NCBI GenBank assembly: GCA_019096155.1 | Contig: JAHCVI010000005.1 | Coordinates: forward strand, 134,468-198,467 | Source: Staphylotrichum longicolle | Taxonomy: Eukaryota; Ascomycota; Sordariomycetes; Sordariales; Chaetomiaceae | DNA: 64,000 nt | Direction of reading: 5' to 3' | Shown here: positions 34,525 through 45,310 of the stretch, piece by piece | Layout: the number at the start of each line of letters is the position of its first letter | Position numbering within the stretch: the stretch's first letter is position 1 | Notes under the pieces: model-generated | Database searches by the model: none | What the model was told of the DNA's origin: nothing | What the model saw: the letters and a program-made list of their open reading frames with translations, nothing else | Position numbers and translations under genes: made by a program

Positions 34525-35251
34525 CTGCGCCGACGTGAAGGAATTCTAGGGGCCGGCCAGGGTGGTGTAGCTACGCCGACGAAAATTGTACCCATGCGAC
34601 CCAACCAGGCGACTAATGTCACGGTCTTAGGGCCTGTGTTGGGGTGTATTGTGTTGGAAGTTTATCATGATGTGCTATATTTTCTGTGTTGGGTTGGTTG
34701 GGTTCAGTTGTTGGTCTTATTCTTTGTAATTTTGCATCATGAGAAACTTGTGCATCCCACATGCTCGGTGTTTGGGTACCTAGTGTTACGCAACCCCAAT
34801 GATTGTGAGGCACATCTCATGTTTGAGTTGTCCACGGCCATGGCAACAGCTACTTGACGATGGAGGACGTGCGGAGATGGAGAATAGGCGTGTGAGAAAG
34901 CATGTCACCAAGTATCGTAGCGTGGCGTAGAGTGTCTCGCATTCCTTAAAATTTCCAAGGTAAGTTCTCTCCTCAACTTCGGGGACGCCAGCGCAGTACG
35001 CTGCCTAGAACTGTTGAGGCTTTCAAAGAAGGGGGGTGGGGTCCTATTTCTTGCCGTCGCACAGAGGAAATTGGACTGTGATTAGTCCAGCATGTTAACT
35101 CACGAAGTTCGACACTTGAGGAGAGAGTTTGTGAGAATGTATGCATATTAACATTATTACCCCTAATGGCGGTGTCCAACTCCATGACTCCCTCAGCGAC
35201 CCTGCCATTAACAACCTGGTGATCCGTGAATCATGACAATGATGCAACCGC
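34525..35251. other. Intergenic region between convergent genes
   Basis: 3' flanks of the membrane orphan and the L-amino-acid oxidase gene. Nothing else seen. Confidence 0.5.
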
Positions 35252-37651
35252 TCAGATGTCCATCCACCGCGCCATCCACTTCTTGACTACCTCCTTCGCC
35301 TCGTCCACCAGGCCGAGTTCTGTATAAAGTTGTTAGAGAAGTGTCTGCTGAAACTTGAAGATTTATAAACTTACCAAGCAATAGCTGCACCGAGCCGCGG
35401 ATCCCAGACTCGAGCGCCGAGGCAATCCAAGCGTGCGTGTAGCTGGTGTGCTCGCCAATGAAAATGAGCTGGTCAAAAACATGTTAGCCATCGTCCCTCG
35501 GTGAAGCATACAGGGGGCAAAGACAGAAAAGAAACGAGACTACGTACCCCATCGTAGGTCTTGAAATACTCGGGAATGTACAGCTGGTGCTGGCCGATGC
35601 CCGGGTTCGCCCACGAGGCGCTCTCGAGGGGGTCATGCGCCCAGCAGCGCCTGTTGTACTTGCCGGTGTACAGCTTCCTCGTGTCCTCGCCGTGGATCTC
35701 GGTCATGGCATCGAGGACGAGACGCACATGCTCCTCCTCGCTGAGCGACTCGGGCCAGCCGACAGTGGAGTAGCTGGCCAGGATTGTCGCCTTGCCCGTG
35801 CCGTTGAGGTTGTAGCTCGGGTAGCAGATGGAGCCGATGCCGGGGATGTCGGTCGTGGTCGAGCAGCCGCCGACGATCGGGTTGGCGTAGTGCTCCCAGA
35901 AGCGCGTCTTGTACTCGAGCGCGACCTTGCAGGCGGACTCATAGCCGAGGTGGTTGATGGCGTTGGAGATGGTGGTTGGGAGGGTGGAGGGGAGGCGCCA
36001 CTGGCGGACGACGGAGAAGGGGGCCGAGATGAGGGCGTAGTCGTAGGTCGATGTGCGGAGGGGCTGGGTCTTCTTGGGGTTGGACACGTCGCGCCACGAG
36101 AGTTGGACCTTGGGGGTTTTGGTGGCGGAGTGGCCCTTGCCTTCGGACTCGGTGGTGTATTGGATACGCTCCACGCGGTGGTTCATGGAGGTGTCCTTGT
36201 TGACGAGGGGGTGGAAGGCCAGCGGGAGCCGGTTCAGGCCGCCGTTGATGGTGCGCCATTCGGTGGCCCCGAAGTACACATTGTCATAGAGCTGCCATTG
36301 AGTTAGTTCTTTGTGTCTTTTCATCAAGTGAGAAAGGCGGACTTGCCTCGCTCCAGAATGATCCCGAGCCAGCACCATTAACATCGGTGTCGTTGAGGCT
36401 GCCGCCAAGGTAGTTGACCATGAAGGCAAACTCGGACCAGGTGTCACCGCCCAGTCCACTCAGACCATTTGCTGAGAATATAGGTGTCAGCAACAACTCT
36501 TGTGCACCGTCAATCAGCAATCAATCAAAGTCTGACACTCACCAATCCATTCCTTGTGCGCCTTGAACATGTTCTTGGCCGCGAGCGCGTAGAAGTCAGC
36601 CTTGGGCATGTGCTCCTCCAGAGCGGCAGCCAGAGCCGTGGTCGAGTTGGAGTACGTCTTGACGGGACTCCCGTACGCGGGATTAGCCTTGATCTGGGCG
36701 ACTGTCGGAGGCAGGCCCGACGGCAGCTTGAATCCGTTCTTGTACACCAGTCCGTTGGGATTGCTCTGCACCCAGTTGATAAAGTCGACGCTGAGGTTCT
36801 TGCTGTTGTGGTTGAGACGGTTCATCTCGTCAGCCAACTGGAAGACGAGCCGGTGGTCCGCGATTTCGAGTGTCTCGCCCGTTGTCGTGTCCTTGTAGGT
36901 GTAGGGGAACCGCATGGGGCCCATCTCCTGGTACGAGTAATCAAAGGGGCCACCGCTGAGGTACTCGGTGTGGACTCGTCCACCAAGACGCTCTCCCGCC
37001 TCAATAATCTTGACGTTCTTCATGCCGGCCTGGGTCAGGACAAGGTAGCTCATGAGGCCGGACATGCCGGCGCCGACAATGGCAATCTCCTTGGCCTTGG
37101 CCGCCCTAACATCCACTGCCCCGGGCTGCTTGTTCTTCAACAGCGCGACGCCGTCAAACCAAGGCCCGAGGACGTCAATCCCGGTGGACTCGCCCATCTT
37201 GATGCTTTCTAAGCACGAGAATGTTGTGTAAGCGGTCCGTAGAGTTGTTCGCTGGCGTGGGAAAGCACATACCGGCTCTTTTTTCTGCTCTGCGCTTCTG
37301 GTTGTTGTGCACCAGCTGTGGCTCACTGCGTCCGACCAGCGAGCCAGATGGACCCCAAGCAGAAAGACACCCGCCGGATTCGGTATCCTCAGGGAGAACC
37401 CAGACAAGCCGCGTCGAGTCTGAGGCGCCGACTTGAGTCTTGCCAAGGATGTGGTGCACATCCTGGACAGAAGAAGACGTGCATGATCCATAGCCGACGG
37501 TAATAGGCCCATCAACCGACCTCGCGGTCGAGAGATGAACGTTGGAGAGACGAGAGGTTACGGCTGACCGAGTCTCGAGCTGGACAGGGAGACCAACCGA
37601 GGCGGCAGCTGCACCGCCAAGTAGCAGGAAGGGAAGAGTGCGGACAGTCAT
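35252..37651 (-). CDS. Secreted L-amino-acid oxidase
   Basis: FAD enzyme oxidising L-amino acids to keto acids, ammonia and H2O2, probably outside the cell for nitrogen supply. Start ATG 37651 with a signal peptide (MTVRTLPFLLLGGAAAASVG). Six exons. Intron 37272-37209 joins KRA to ESIKMGESTG; a second joins EWI to ANGLSGLGGDTW; a third (36346-36292) has a GC donor and joins FWSE to LYDNVYFG; a fourth follows TYDG near 35550; a fifth precedes the last exon, which ends at 35252. Motifs: IAIVGAGMSGLMSYLVL (FAD site), AGERLGGRVHT, a QEMGPMRFP segment and, after the fourth intron, IFIGEHTSYTHAWIASALESG. The frame is intact throughout. About 700 residues, usual for fungal members. Confidence 0.93.
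36292..36346 (-). other. GC-AG intron in the L-amino-acid oxidase gene
   Basis: Donor GCAAGT at 36346, acceptor GGCAG at 36292, branch-like ACTAAC just upstream of the acceptor. Phase 0, 55 nt. No GT donor in this position gives a smooth protein. Confidence 0.75.
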
Positions 37652-39149
37652 GTTGGCCGAGGAAGGTTGTGGAAGCGATGACCTGGAGAGAAGCCAAGAC
37701 GGAGGCAGGCCGTTGAGGTGTTACTTATAGCCACCATCTTGCGACTCCCCGACTCACTGCATCGCCAACATGCCGTAGACTACCCCAACAGCCGTATTTC
37801 GGAGGCAGGGGAGGCATGGGAAACAAACCCCGAAAGTGTCCGATATCTGTTCCCCCATGCTTGACAAATCCCACAGTCGAGGCGCAAACCGAGCAATACG
37901 TAAGATGAGACGGCCCGGGACACACAGCAAAGTCAATCGGGAAGCCAACCCAGGTCCCTTGCGCAGATCTATCAGTTAGAGGGGCCGGACTGTAAAACCC
38001 ACCCCGGACTCCAGTGCACTGCGGGACCGTTCCTTTGGCGCAGGAGCGATAGAAGATGCCGGCCGGGACTGTGGGGTGCGAGGGTGAAGGGCCATCCCCT
38101 TTCGAGGCAAGTAGGCTCGTTATCTGATGGAGTCGGGTACCCTTGGCGATAACGACAGGAACAACCACATGGGAACGAGGGGTATCTGCAAGCTATTTCT
38201 TAGTGCAAAAGCTAACAATGCTACAATGTCCCAACAAGCAAACTGCTTCAAGACGCTGAGTGGCTCGCATTCGGTATCGGAGTCCGCCGGGGCAACTCTT
38301 TAGTCACCTCAGACGCTTTGTTTCTTATCACAGCTACTAAGGTAGGACAAGCAAATCTTCCCTTGTTGCGGGGTGTGGGATCAAGCTTCGAGGCGCTCGT
38401 GGTCATGCGTGCCGAGTGATCCGGCGTCGGCCACCAAAGCTTGAATGCTGTGCGCCTTTTGCTGGACATGGCATTCAGTCGACGCCGCCGGTCTTTGACG
38501 CGTCTCCACGGAAGATTTTCATCTGTCATCAGTCACCTGGCCGTGCCGCGCCGCACTTCGCATCCCAAACTGCCAGCCAAGGCACTCACCGACTAACCCT
38601 CGGTCAGATCAAGATGTTAATTTGAGGCACAGACCGCTCTTGTCAACCAAACCCATGGCTTTTAACTCGAGTTTAAACCCTGTGAGAGGAACGTGAATAC
38701 ACGCAAAGTCTCTTTTCGGGCATATTGTGCCAGCTACGATCCGAGCCACAACCTCGCGTCAGCAGGGCTGTGGGAACGTGGGGATGGGAAACAGGGGTGA
38801 TGACCTCACAACGGTCTTTGCCAAGAAAGCTTAGCAATCAGAACCCAGCTTGTTGGTGGTGAGAGGTGCAGGGACGACAACTCGGGAGAAAACCGGTGGG
38901 AACTGTAACGTTGTCAGGACTCAGAAAGCGAAAGATGCGAAGCAACTTCCCGGGACAAGGCTGTCGCATCGTCGCACATACTTGGCTTAATAACGTACTG
39001 ACAAAGTCACAAGGTGAGAGCAGGCTCAGTTGATACGGTACCATTGATTGAAGGAGGCGTCGGAAAGTAAAACGTGAAGCTCCTCTTCGCGAGAGGGGTA
39101 TGAACAATGCACCGCCTGAACCTCGATTGGAGTCCCCCGCCATTCGTAG
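37652..39149. other. Intergenic region, about 1.5 kb
   Basis: Oxidase promoter and 3' flank of the sialidase-like gene. No gene supported. Confidence 0.5.
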
Positions 39150-40325
39150 CTAATCGCGAATGAGCATCCGTAACATACGGCCCCTGATGCTAGAGGAAGA
39201 CTCGTAAACCGCTAAGGCGGCGTCGCACTCGTAGCTCATGATTCCGGGCCAGGAGCTCCCAGCATCTGCAATGGCCTCAGGGACGCTCCAAGAGATCGTT
39301 CCGTCCTCCAGCCACGAGCCATACACAGCCTTGATGCTTGCTCCTCGAGGCCAGATGGGCTCATCCTCCCCATCTTCATCCGTCATAAACACCACGGCGA
39401 GTGATCCGTCGGCGAAGGCCGCAATCTGGGGTGCGCCGGCGTTCCTCCCCTCCCTCGGCTCGTAGACCACATGCCGCGATCCAAACGTCTCACCCCCATC
39501 CAGAGACACAACCGCTTCAATCGAAAACTTCCCTCGGCGCGTCGTCTCCATGACCAAGACCAGTGCCTCGGACCGTGACACAGGGTCGCACGACTCGGCC
39601 ACTCCCACACTGCCATCCCGCAGTTTCTCCCCCTCTCCCGTCACACAAACCGGTGTCGACCACGTCGCCCCGCCGTCTGCGCTGCGCGCTACCATGGTAT
39701 CCTGATCGTCCACGTCCATCTCCTGCGAGAAAAACAAATGCACCTCCCCGCTCTCCCGCGCCACACGAAGGAAGGGCTCCCACAGCCCAAACGGCGCCTC
39801 CTTCTCAAACGCCTGCGACAGAAAGTTCCACGACTGGCCCCCATCCCGCGACTCACAGACCGTGATCCGAAAGTATGTCGGCTTCCCTTCCTCGTCGAGG
39901 TCATGATTGCGAAACGCGGCAAGGACGGTCGGCAAATCGGTTCCCATGTCGGGAAGTTCCAGCAAGAACAAATTGTCGCAATCGCCTGGAGAGCGCGCGA
40001 CTTCGCCGTGGGGCTGGAAGGTGCTGCCGCCGTCGTCGCTTCGGGCGACAGAAAGGATGTGCGTGCCGTCGGGTTCGAAAGTCGTGAAACCCGCGAGGAT
40101 GGAGCCGTCCGAGAGGCGGCACAGGCGCGGATAGGTGCCGGGCACGTCGTGGATAAAGTGCTCGTCGGCTGCGATGTGCAGTTGGCGGGCGGTGACGTCC
40201 ATGATGGGCTGGTCGAAGTTGCAGTGCGTGCTGAGAGTGCGGTTATTGAGGTCGTGGCGGATGGGTTGGTTTGTGGTAAATGGGGAATGGAGGAAGAGGA
40301 TGGCCAGGCAGAGTGTGATCAACAT
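39150..40325 (-). CDS. Secreted BNR/Asp-box (sialidase-fold) protein
   Basis: Single exon, 391 codons from ATG 40325. The N-terminus MLITLCLAILFLHSPFT looks like a signal peptide, so the protein is probably extracellular. It has a six-bladed propeller pattern: RLCRLSDGSILAGF near the start (RIP-like), then four Asp boxes of type S-x-D-x-G-x-T/S-W/F: RSDDGGSTF, ESRDGGQSW, RSADGGATW and VSLDGGETF. Acidic candidates (GLWEPFLRV, CDPVSRSEALVLVME) lie between them. True sialidases need an arginine triad and a Tyr/Glu pair, which I cannot confirm. Fungal proteins of this kind are often annotated as BNR-repeat or neuraminidase-like. The substrate is unknown. The ATG at 40202 (MDVTARQLH) is an alternative start without signal. 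Confidence 0.87.
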   Translation of the reverse strand: MLITLCLAILFLHSPFTTNQPIRHDLNNRTLSTHCNFDQPIMDVTARQLHIAADEHFIHDVPGTYPRLCRLSDGSILAGFTTFEPDGTHILSVARSDDGGSTFQPHGEVARSPGDCDNLFLLELPDMGTDLPTVLAAFRNHDLDEEGKPTYFRITVCESRDGGQSWNFLSQAFEKEAPFGLWEPFLRVARESGEVHLFFSQEMDVDDQDTMVARSADGGATWSTPVCVTGEGEKLRDGSVGVAESCDPVSRSEALVLVMETTRRGKFSIEAVVSLDGGETFGSRHVVYEPREGRNAGAPQIAAFADGSLAVVFMTDEDGEDEPIWPRGASIKAVYGSWLEDGTISWSVPEAIADAGSSWPGIMSYECDAALAVYESSSSIRGRMLRMLIRD

Positions 40326-40951
40326 GTGGAGCAGTGATTGTTAAGAGCGGAAGGAACCTGAAACAATTAGGTCCTTCCTTGTGCGTCGTTTCGTGATTGA
40401 AGAAAGGAAGGTTGGGAAATAAAATGCTCACCTGTGCTGCATCCTTGAGGGAACACAAGGCCAGCCTGAGTTCTGCTTGACGTAAGTGCGCATGAACACC
40501 GGACCCGATAAAGAGAAGATGGAGCACAGTAGCACAACAGAACCTGAACGCGGTTTCCATTCAGCGTTGATCAGCTTGTGAATTGGGCTGGGGTTGTTGG
40601 TTGGAACCCGCAAATGTGGAAACGAAAACTCTGGGACGGAAGGTTGTGTTTGCTCACCATCAGGCACCGTGTTTATCTCCCCTCCGTGTGTGACGGTTCC
40701 ACATTGTACAATGATCATTACTTGTGTGAATAAAACCTGTATGAAAGGATCGACAGACTCGTCAGCTGGATCCAGTTGAGATCTCGAATGAGAAGTGGGC
40801 CTGTGTGAAAACAAGAGTAAAAGATCGAATCAAATGACATGCTCAGAGAAGCCATCGAAGCGTGCTACCGTGCCTGAGGTGGCTGGCATGTTCCTCTTTC
40901 CTGTGCGCTGTGCTTCCTGGTAGACCTCCCCCAATCCCACGCCTCCATCTC
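40326..40951. other. Intergenic region
   Basis: Upstream flank of the sialidase-like gene. Short frames only. Confidence 0.4.
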
Positions 40952-41149
40952 CTAGGCTTCAACTCCCAGGGCCTCCATAATCATCTGGAGCCTATCTCTG
41001 GCGTTACATACCGGAGTACTGGTCGTTGTCGGACCATCCCACTGTGATCCTCTACCGAGACTGAGCACGATGGCATCTCCATCCTCGTCGATCAGCGCGT
41101 AGCTGTCGGTCTTGAGGTCACGCCAGAGGATTCCCAAGGTATGCAACTC
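40952..41149 (-). pseudogene. Pseudokinase-like C-terminal fragment
   Basis: The last 65 codons of an open minus-strand frame resemble the catalytic-loop part of the kinase-like locus at 41.4-42.5 kb: LHTLGILWRDLKTDSYALID against LHSLGYLWLDT then DNVLID, and EDGDAIVLSLGRG against KDGDVLVLDFGGG. The Asp-Phe-Gly of the metal-binding loop is replaced by Ser-Leu-Gly, and the catalytic-loop Asn by Ser, so it cannot be an active kinase as written. No N-lobe is recognisable upstream. Either a decayed duplicate or the last exon of a pseudokinase gene. Confidence 0.5.
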
Positions 41150-41428
41150 CCTTGGAATTTCTCGGGTTGGTGCGGTCTCCAAGGAATTTACCCCTTTCCC
41201 CCTGACCATAAGAAGCAGTGTCGAATCCCCAACAAGTTTAGTCACACAAACTACATGTAGGTATCTGTCAATCCCACAACAAACCCCGGTGTATAACCAG
41301 TATCCGATTTCACCGCTCATTGTCCCTTTCACCAACCCAGGGCCACCTCGCCCTGTCCGATCCTTAAACCCAGACATCAGAGTTCCATCACCGCATAGAG
41401 AATTCGACCACAACGACGGGACATTCAT

Positions 41429-42545
41429 AATGGCAAAAATCAAGGGTCCCCTCCACCGCTTGCGTTCTGCCGTTTCGGTTTCGATAAAATTGCACCTGCC
41501 GCCAGATTTTGTCATACGCCCCGACCCCGACTCAGAGGAAGACAACAGGTCGCACGGCGCCTGCAACAAATGGACGGAGTGCTTCCAGGCGCTACGCCAG
41601 GTGCCAGTTCTCCATTACATCAGGTGCGGCCGGTTGGTCGAAGACCCCGCGATGGCGACTTTCTTTGTGGGTTCGTAGTTTCTCCCAACCCTTCCCTGAC
41701 CTCGGCTCCTTTGACTACCAGGTAGATGTCCTGAACCATTACTGCCAGCCGCCCTTTCCCCCGACGCACTTGATACATTGCTAGAGAGCGTGCAGTTCAA
41801 TGACTTCCTGACGGCTCTGGGAGTCGATCGTAGCTATGGGCGATGGATCTCGACGGCTCTACTCGCACAGAAAACCGCACAACCATTGCCATGTTCAGCT
41901 TCCCCTATCTAGCGACACCGGAGCAACGGGAGGCGTTTCAAACGAAGGTGAACACCATCCCGCTTCCGGACCTGTACTACGAACTGTCGCCCAACGGCTG
42001 GTCCAGCAAGACCCTCGGGACGAGGCCTACCACTATCTGGCTTCTCGGGACGCAGACGCTCCCTGATGGGTGCGAAGTAAAAAACGCGCTGTTGTCCTGG
42101 TCCATTGTCTCCAGGGCGCCGTTTGGAGAGTCACCGTCGATGGGCAGGAGTTCGTTTACAAGTCTCTTCTCCATCCCTTCAAGAGCATTATCGGTAACGA
42201 ACTTGCAGCCTATCTCAAGATAGAAGCCACTGGGCTCAAGTGGGATTTCCTAGTTAAAAGGCGCCCCACGAAGCCACCACAGCCCTCCGGCAAAAGTGGA
42301 CAGCGCAGGTCCAAGACACGATCGTTGTGCTGCACAGCCTGGGGTATCTCTGGCTCGATACCAGACCGACAACGTGCTCATCGACAAAGACGGCGACGTC
42401 TTGGTGCTCGACTTTGGCGGCGGCAACACGGTGGGTTGTGTCGACCTCGACAAATACGGCACCATGGAGGGCGAGCTGCAGGGGCTCTCCAAGGTCATGG
42501 CCGCCCTGGGGATGGGCGCCATCTCGGACTCGCAGGAGAGTTTAG
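41429..42545 (+). pseudogene. Kinase-like locus with several frame breaks
   Basis: A fungal-specific protein-kinase or aminoglycoside-phosphotransferase-like gene spread over three frames. A possible first exon starts at ATG 41429 (MAKIKGPLHRLRSAVSVS). The stretch at 42103-42250 has a nucleotide-loop-like GAVWRVTVDG followed by EFVYKSL (candidate Lys), and NELAAYLKIEATG. Then AQVQDTIVVLHSLGYLWLDT (about 42292-42360) is in another frame, and DNVLIDKDGDVLVLDFGGGN (from about 42368), including the DFG metal loop, is in a third. The break near 42366 (AGACCGAC) is one C short of Arg-Pro-Asp-Asn. It continues with YGTMEGELQGLSKVMAALG and ends near 42545. Introns may hide some breaks. Gene or pseudogene cannot be decided. 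Confidence 0.5.
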
Positions 42546-43366
42546 ATCAGCTTCCCTTGATCCATGGCAATTTACAAGCGCTCGTTTTGTTCCATTCCAC
42601 GCCTTTTCTGTTCATGGAGTGCCGGAACACGTGCCCCAGGGGTATCTACCTCCCAGTGATGAACGGGAGGGTATCCATAGCCAACCCAACCCCTTTCCCA
42701 AAAACAAACCAAACCCAATCCAAAGAATGAATGAATAAAGAATCAGGATAATCAGACTGCACTGCAGCCCGGCTCCTGTGAATAGATGCGTGACAGGGCT
42801 TGTATTACATTTCACTAGTGGACTCAACAGTTGTGGCCCCTGTACTTGCAGGAATAACGTCGGTCAGGACCAGCTTGCCCCTACAAACTTGTGAAGGACT
42901 GGCGTTAAAGGCTGAGCGGTGTGAACTCTACTTGTCACCCAGCTGGGCGACTCCATTGGTGGACGGCATTTCACGGCTAATGCCTGCTCACTCCATGATG
43001 CGAACAGGGCTCGTCTTCCTATTGTTATTTATCCGGTACCAATGATCATCCAGAAGGTCTGAACTCTCTTGAAATCCAGGCTTGGCCCAATCTACATCGT
43101 TGTCGAAATGAAGATCCGCAGAAGCACCGCGGAACGGAATCTGGGGTGCCGGGCCGTGTGGAGGATGTCAACCCGGACACCTGCTCCGACAATCAAATAG
43201 ATTGAAAAGGCCCCTCCTCATCTGGCACGTCAATGGTGATTCCGAAGGCAAATGGCGGGGGTAAGTAGTAGGTATATCTTTAAACCAGGGCGTAAGCCGA
43301 CCGAAATACAGCCGCTGAGCACATCCCGATTCCGCCACTGGGACACGAACACAAACGACAACGACA
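42546..43366. other. Intergenic region
   Basis: 3' flank of the kinase-like locus and promoter of the small secreted protein. No gene supported. Confidence 0.4.
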
Positions 43367-44003
43367 ATGAAGCCGGTATTGTTTGCAGCCCTCTTTGGCG
43401 CGGCTCTGTCGTCGCCAGTCAGTGTGGTAGGCCGCGCCGACGACCCAGTCTCGACACCGACGCCCAAGACTCTCCAGGCAGGGGCGTACTGGATCCGGGC
43501 GGTCGCGGCGCCGAACTATCACAAATACCTTCAGACGATCCCGGCCAACGTTCCCGGGACGGCGGTGCTCGAGTCGTACACGACGGCCGGGCAGTTCAAC
43601 ATCGAAGACGGGCAGCTTGTCAACAAGGTGTCCAACCCGCCGCTGTACTTGTGGGTGGAGGAGCCGGCGGACAAGGCCAACCCGCCGCGCACGCTGGCGA
43701 CGTCGTTCAAGACGACCAAGAACCCGTTCGGGACGTTCGCGTGGCAGGGCGACACGCTGACGTGGTCGGTGCCGAGCATCAAGCGGCAGAACGTGGCCGC
43801 GTGGCTGGTGTGCGCGAAGCAGGGCTTGTTCATCAACACGGGCGCGTATGCGTACCAGACGCCTTCGGGATGTGCGGATCAGACGGTGAGTGACCAGCTC
43901 TCGGCTCCTTGGCCCTTGCTTGGCATTGTTTCGTTTTCGGAATGGAGCTAACACTGCCACTGTGCAGATCCACTACTACAACGACAAGACGGCGAACAAC
44001 TGA
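43367..44003 (+). CDS. Small secreted protein, orphan
   Basis: 184 residues. Start ATG 43367 in an A/C-rich leader. Signal peptide MKPVLFAALFGAALSSPVSV, with cleavage probably near Ala/Ser-Ser. Exons 43367-43885 and 43968-44003; the 82-nt intron (GTGAGT to TGCAG, phase 0) adds IHYYNDKTANN. The mature part reads as a small beta-rich domain: AYWIRAVAAPNYHKYLQT, PLYLWVEEP, TFAWQGDTLTWSVPS, then two cysteines (LVCAKQG, GCADQT) that could form one disulphide. No catalytic motif seen and no family recognised. Codon use is strongly G/C-ending, suggesting good expression. A secreted effector or cell-wall protein is possible but unproven. Confidence 0.85.
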
Positions 44004-45310
44004 AGGGTGGGGGGTCAAGAACGAGTTTTCCGGGAGATGGGGCAGTTTGGAGTGACACGGAGAATGGTATCCCACTGTGCGTCCGTCCATTGTTGTTGCG
44101 GGCTTTTCGTTACTGGGCATATGGTTTCCATAGAACCAGATACAGAAAGTCATTGCAATGGAGGGTTAGGAGGGAAACGAAGACATGATGAACTCTGAGT
44201 CAACTGTCCCAGAAGGCTTGCCGTGATAATCGACAAAGGTTAGAGGCAGACAGAACTAGCACACGCAACAACATGTAAACACAAGTCTCCTTGACGCTCG
44301 TAATCTAGTGAATGATGTGCATCAGATCTTGTCTTTTGGGTCGGTTGCTGTGATGATGTCGTCTGCATCGTTAGACGAGATCAGATCGGTCACAGGGAGG
44401 TCATCCCTCGCTGCTTCGGCCTGGTGGGGCTCGAAGTCTTGGCTGGTTCCTGGAAGGAAGGGGGGAAGTGCGGAGTCAGGTGGTGTACGACGAGGGCAAC
44501 GGAGAGGGTGTTTGTGGCGTGGCTGGGGGCGTGTGGGTTGTTGGAGTTCATGCAGGTGACGGAGAGTGGGGGAAGGGACGGGCTTTGCTAACCTGGAAAG
44601 CATGTGGTACCATTAGCAATTGCCGGAACACTTGTTTGAATTCGCCATGTAGCCTATTCCACGCAGAGGGTCGTCCTAACAGCGGCACAGTTCGGTTGGG
44701 GGGTTCTCCTGTGCTTGATAGGTTGTTTGGATTCAACCAAGACCCGCCCTTTCAATGAATATGCCGCTCCAGCGTCGTGAGTGTTAAGCTTCTCGAACCG
44801 ATTAAGATGCTTGTTAGTAACGTCGTCCGGGATCGAGTTTCCCCCCCGTCCTCTGGTGTGCTCGCTCCCGTGAAGCACGCCAATCGGTGCCAGCTCAAGC
44901 AGCACGCCGCAATTTGCCAGGTCGTGTTCCTTTCTTTGCCTTCCATATTCGTCCCTATCCAAGCCCCTGTCCGTCAACCTTTCGCCCTTTCCCTGCTTGA
45001 GTTTCCACTACCTCTGGGCTCAATAGTTCGTTATAACAGCAAGACCTACCAACCAGAAGTGGAAAGATGGTAGACGGAGTTGAGACGCGCGTGCCGCAAA
45101 AAAGAATGTCCCAGTGTCCAAGATACACGCACTCACCGAACTCCAACATTCCGCTCCCACGTAGTAAGGTAGGTAATACATTCTCAACCAAGGAGAATGC
45201 TTGTCAACCCCGGGAGTTGTCTGCTGTATGCCGGCATCATCGCCCATTCGTGTCATTCATATGACAAAAATACGCTCGGCGAAGTATTCAACGGCTCGCT
45301 GTCTGGCAGC
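44004..45310. other. Intergenic region holding repeat copy 1
   Basis: 1.3 kb without a supported gene. The segment at 44338-44452 resembles 47836-48009 (described separately). Confidence 0.5.
44338..44452 (+). repeat. Dispersed direct repeat, copy 1
   Basis: Begins GGGTCGGTTGCTGTGATGAT and shares 33 of 34 bases with the other copy at its left end; also shares ATCGGTCAC and, further on, CTGCTTCGGC-TGGTGGGGCTC-AGTCTTGGC-GGTTCCTG with 47836-48009. Both copies have the same orientation and flank orphan gene B. Confidence 0.8.

Noticed and set aside
35587..36306. 239-codon plus-strand frame in the oxidase gene
   Set aside because: Val/Gly/Asp-rich antisense of the L-amino-acid oxidase exon.
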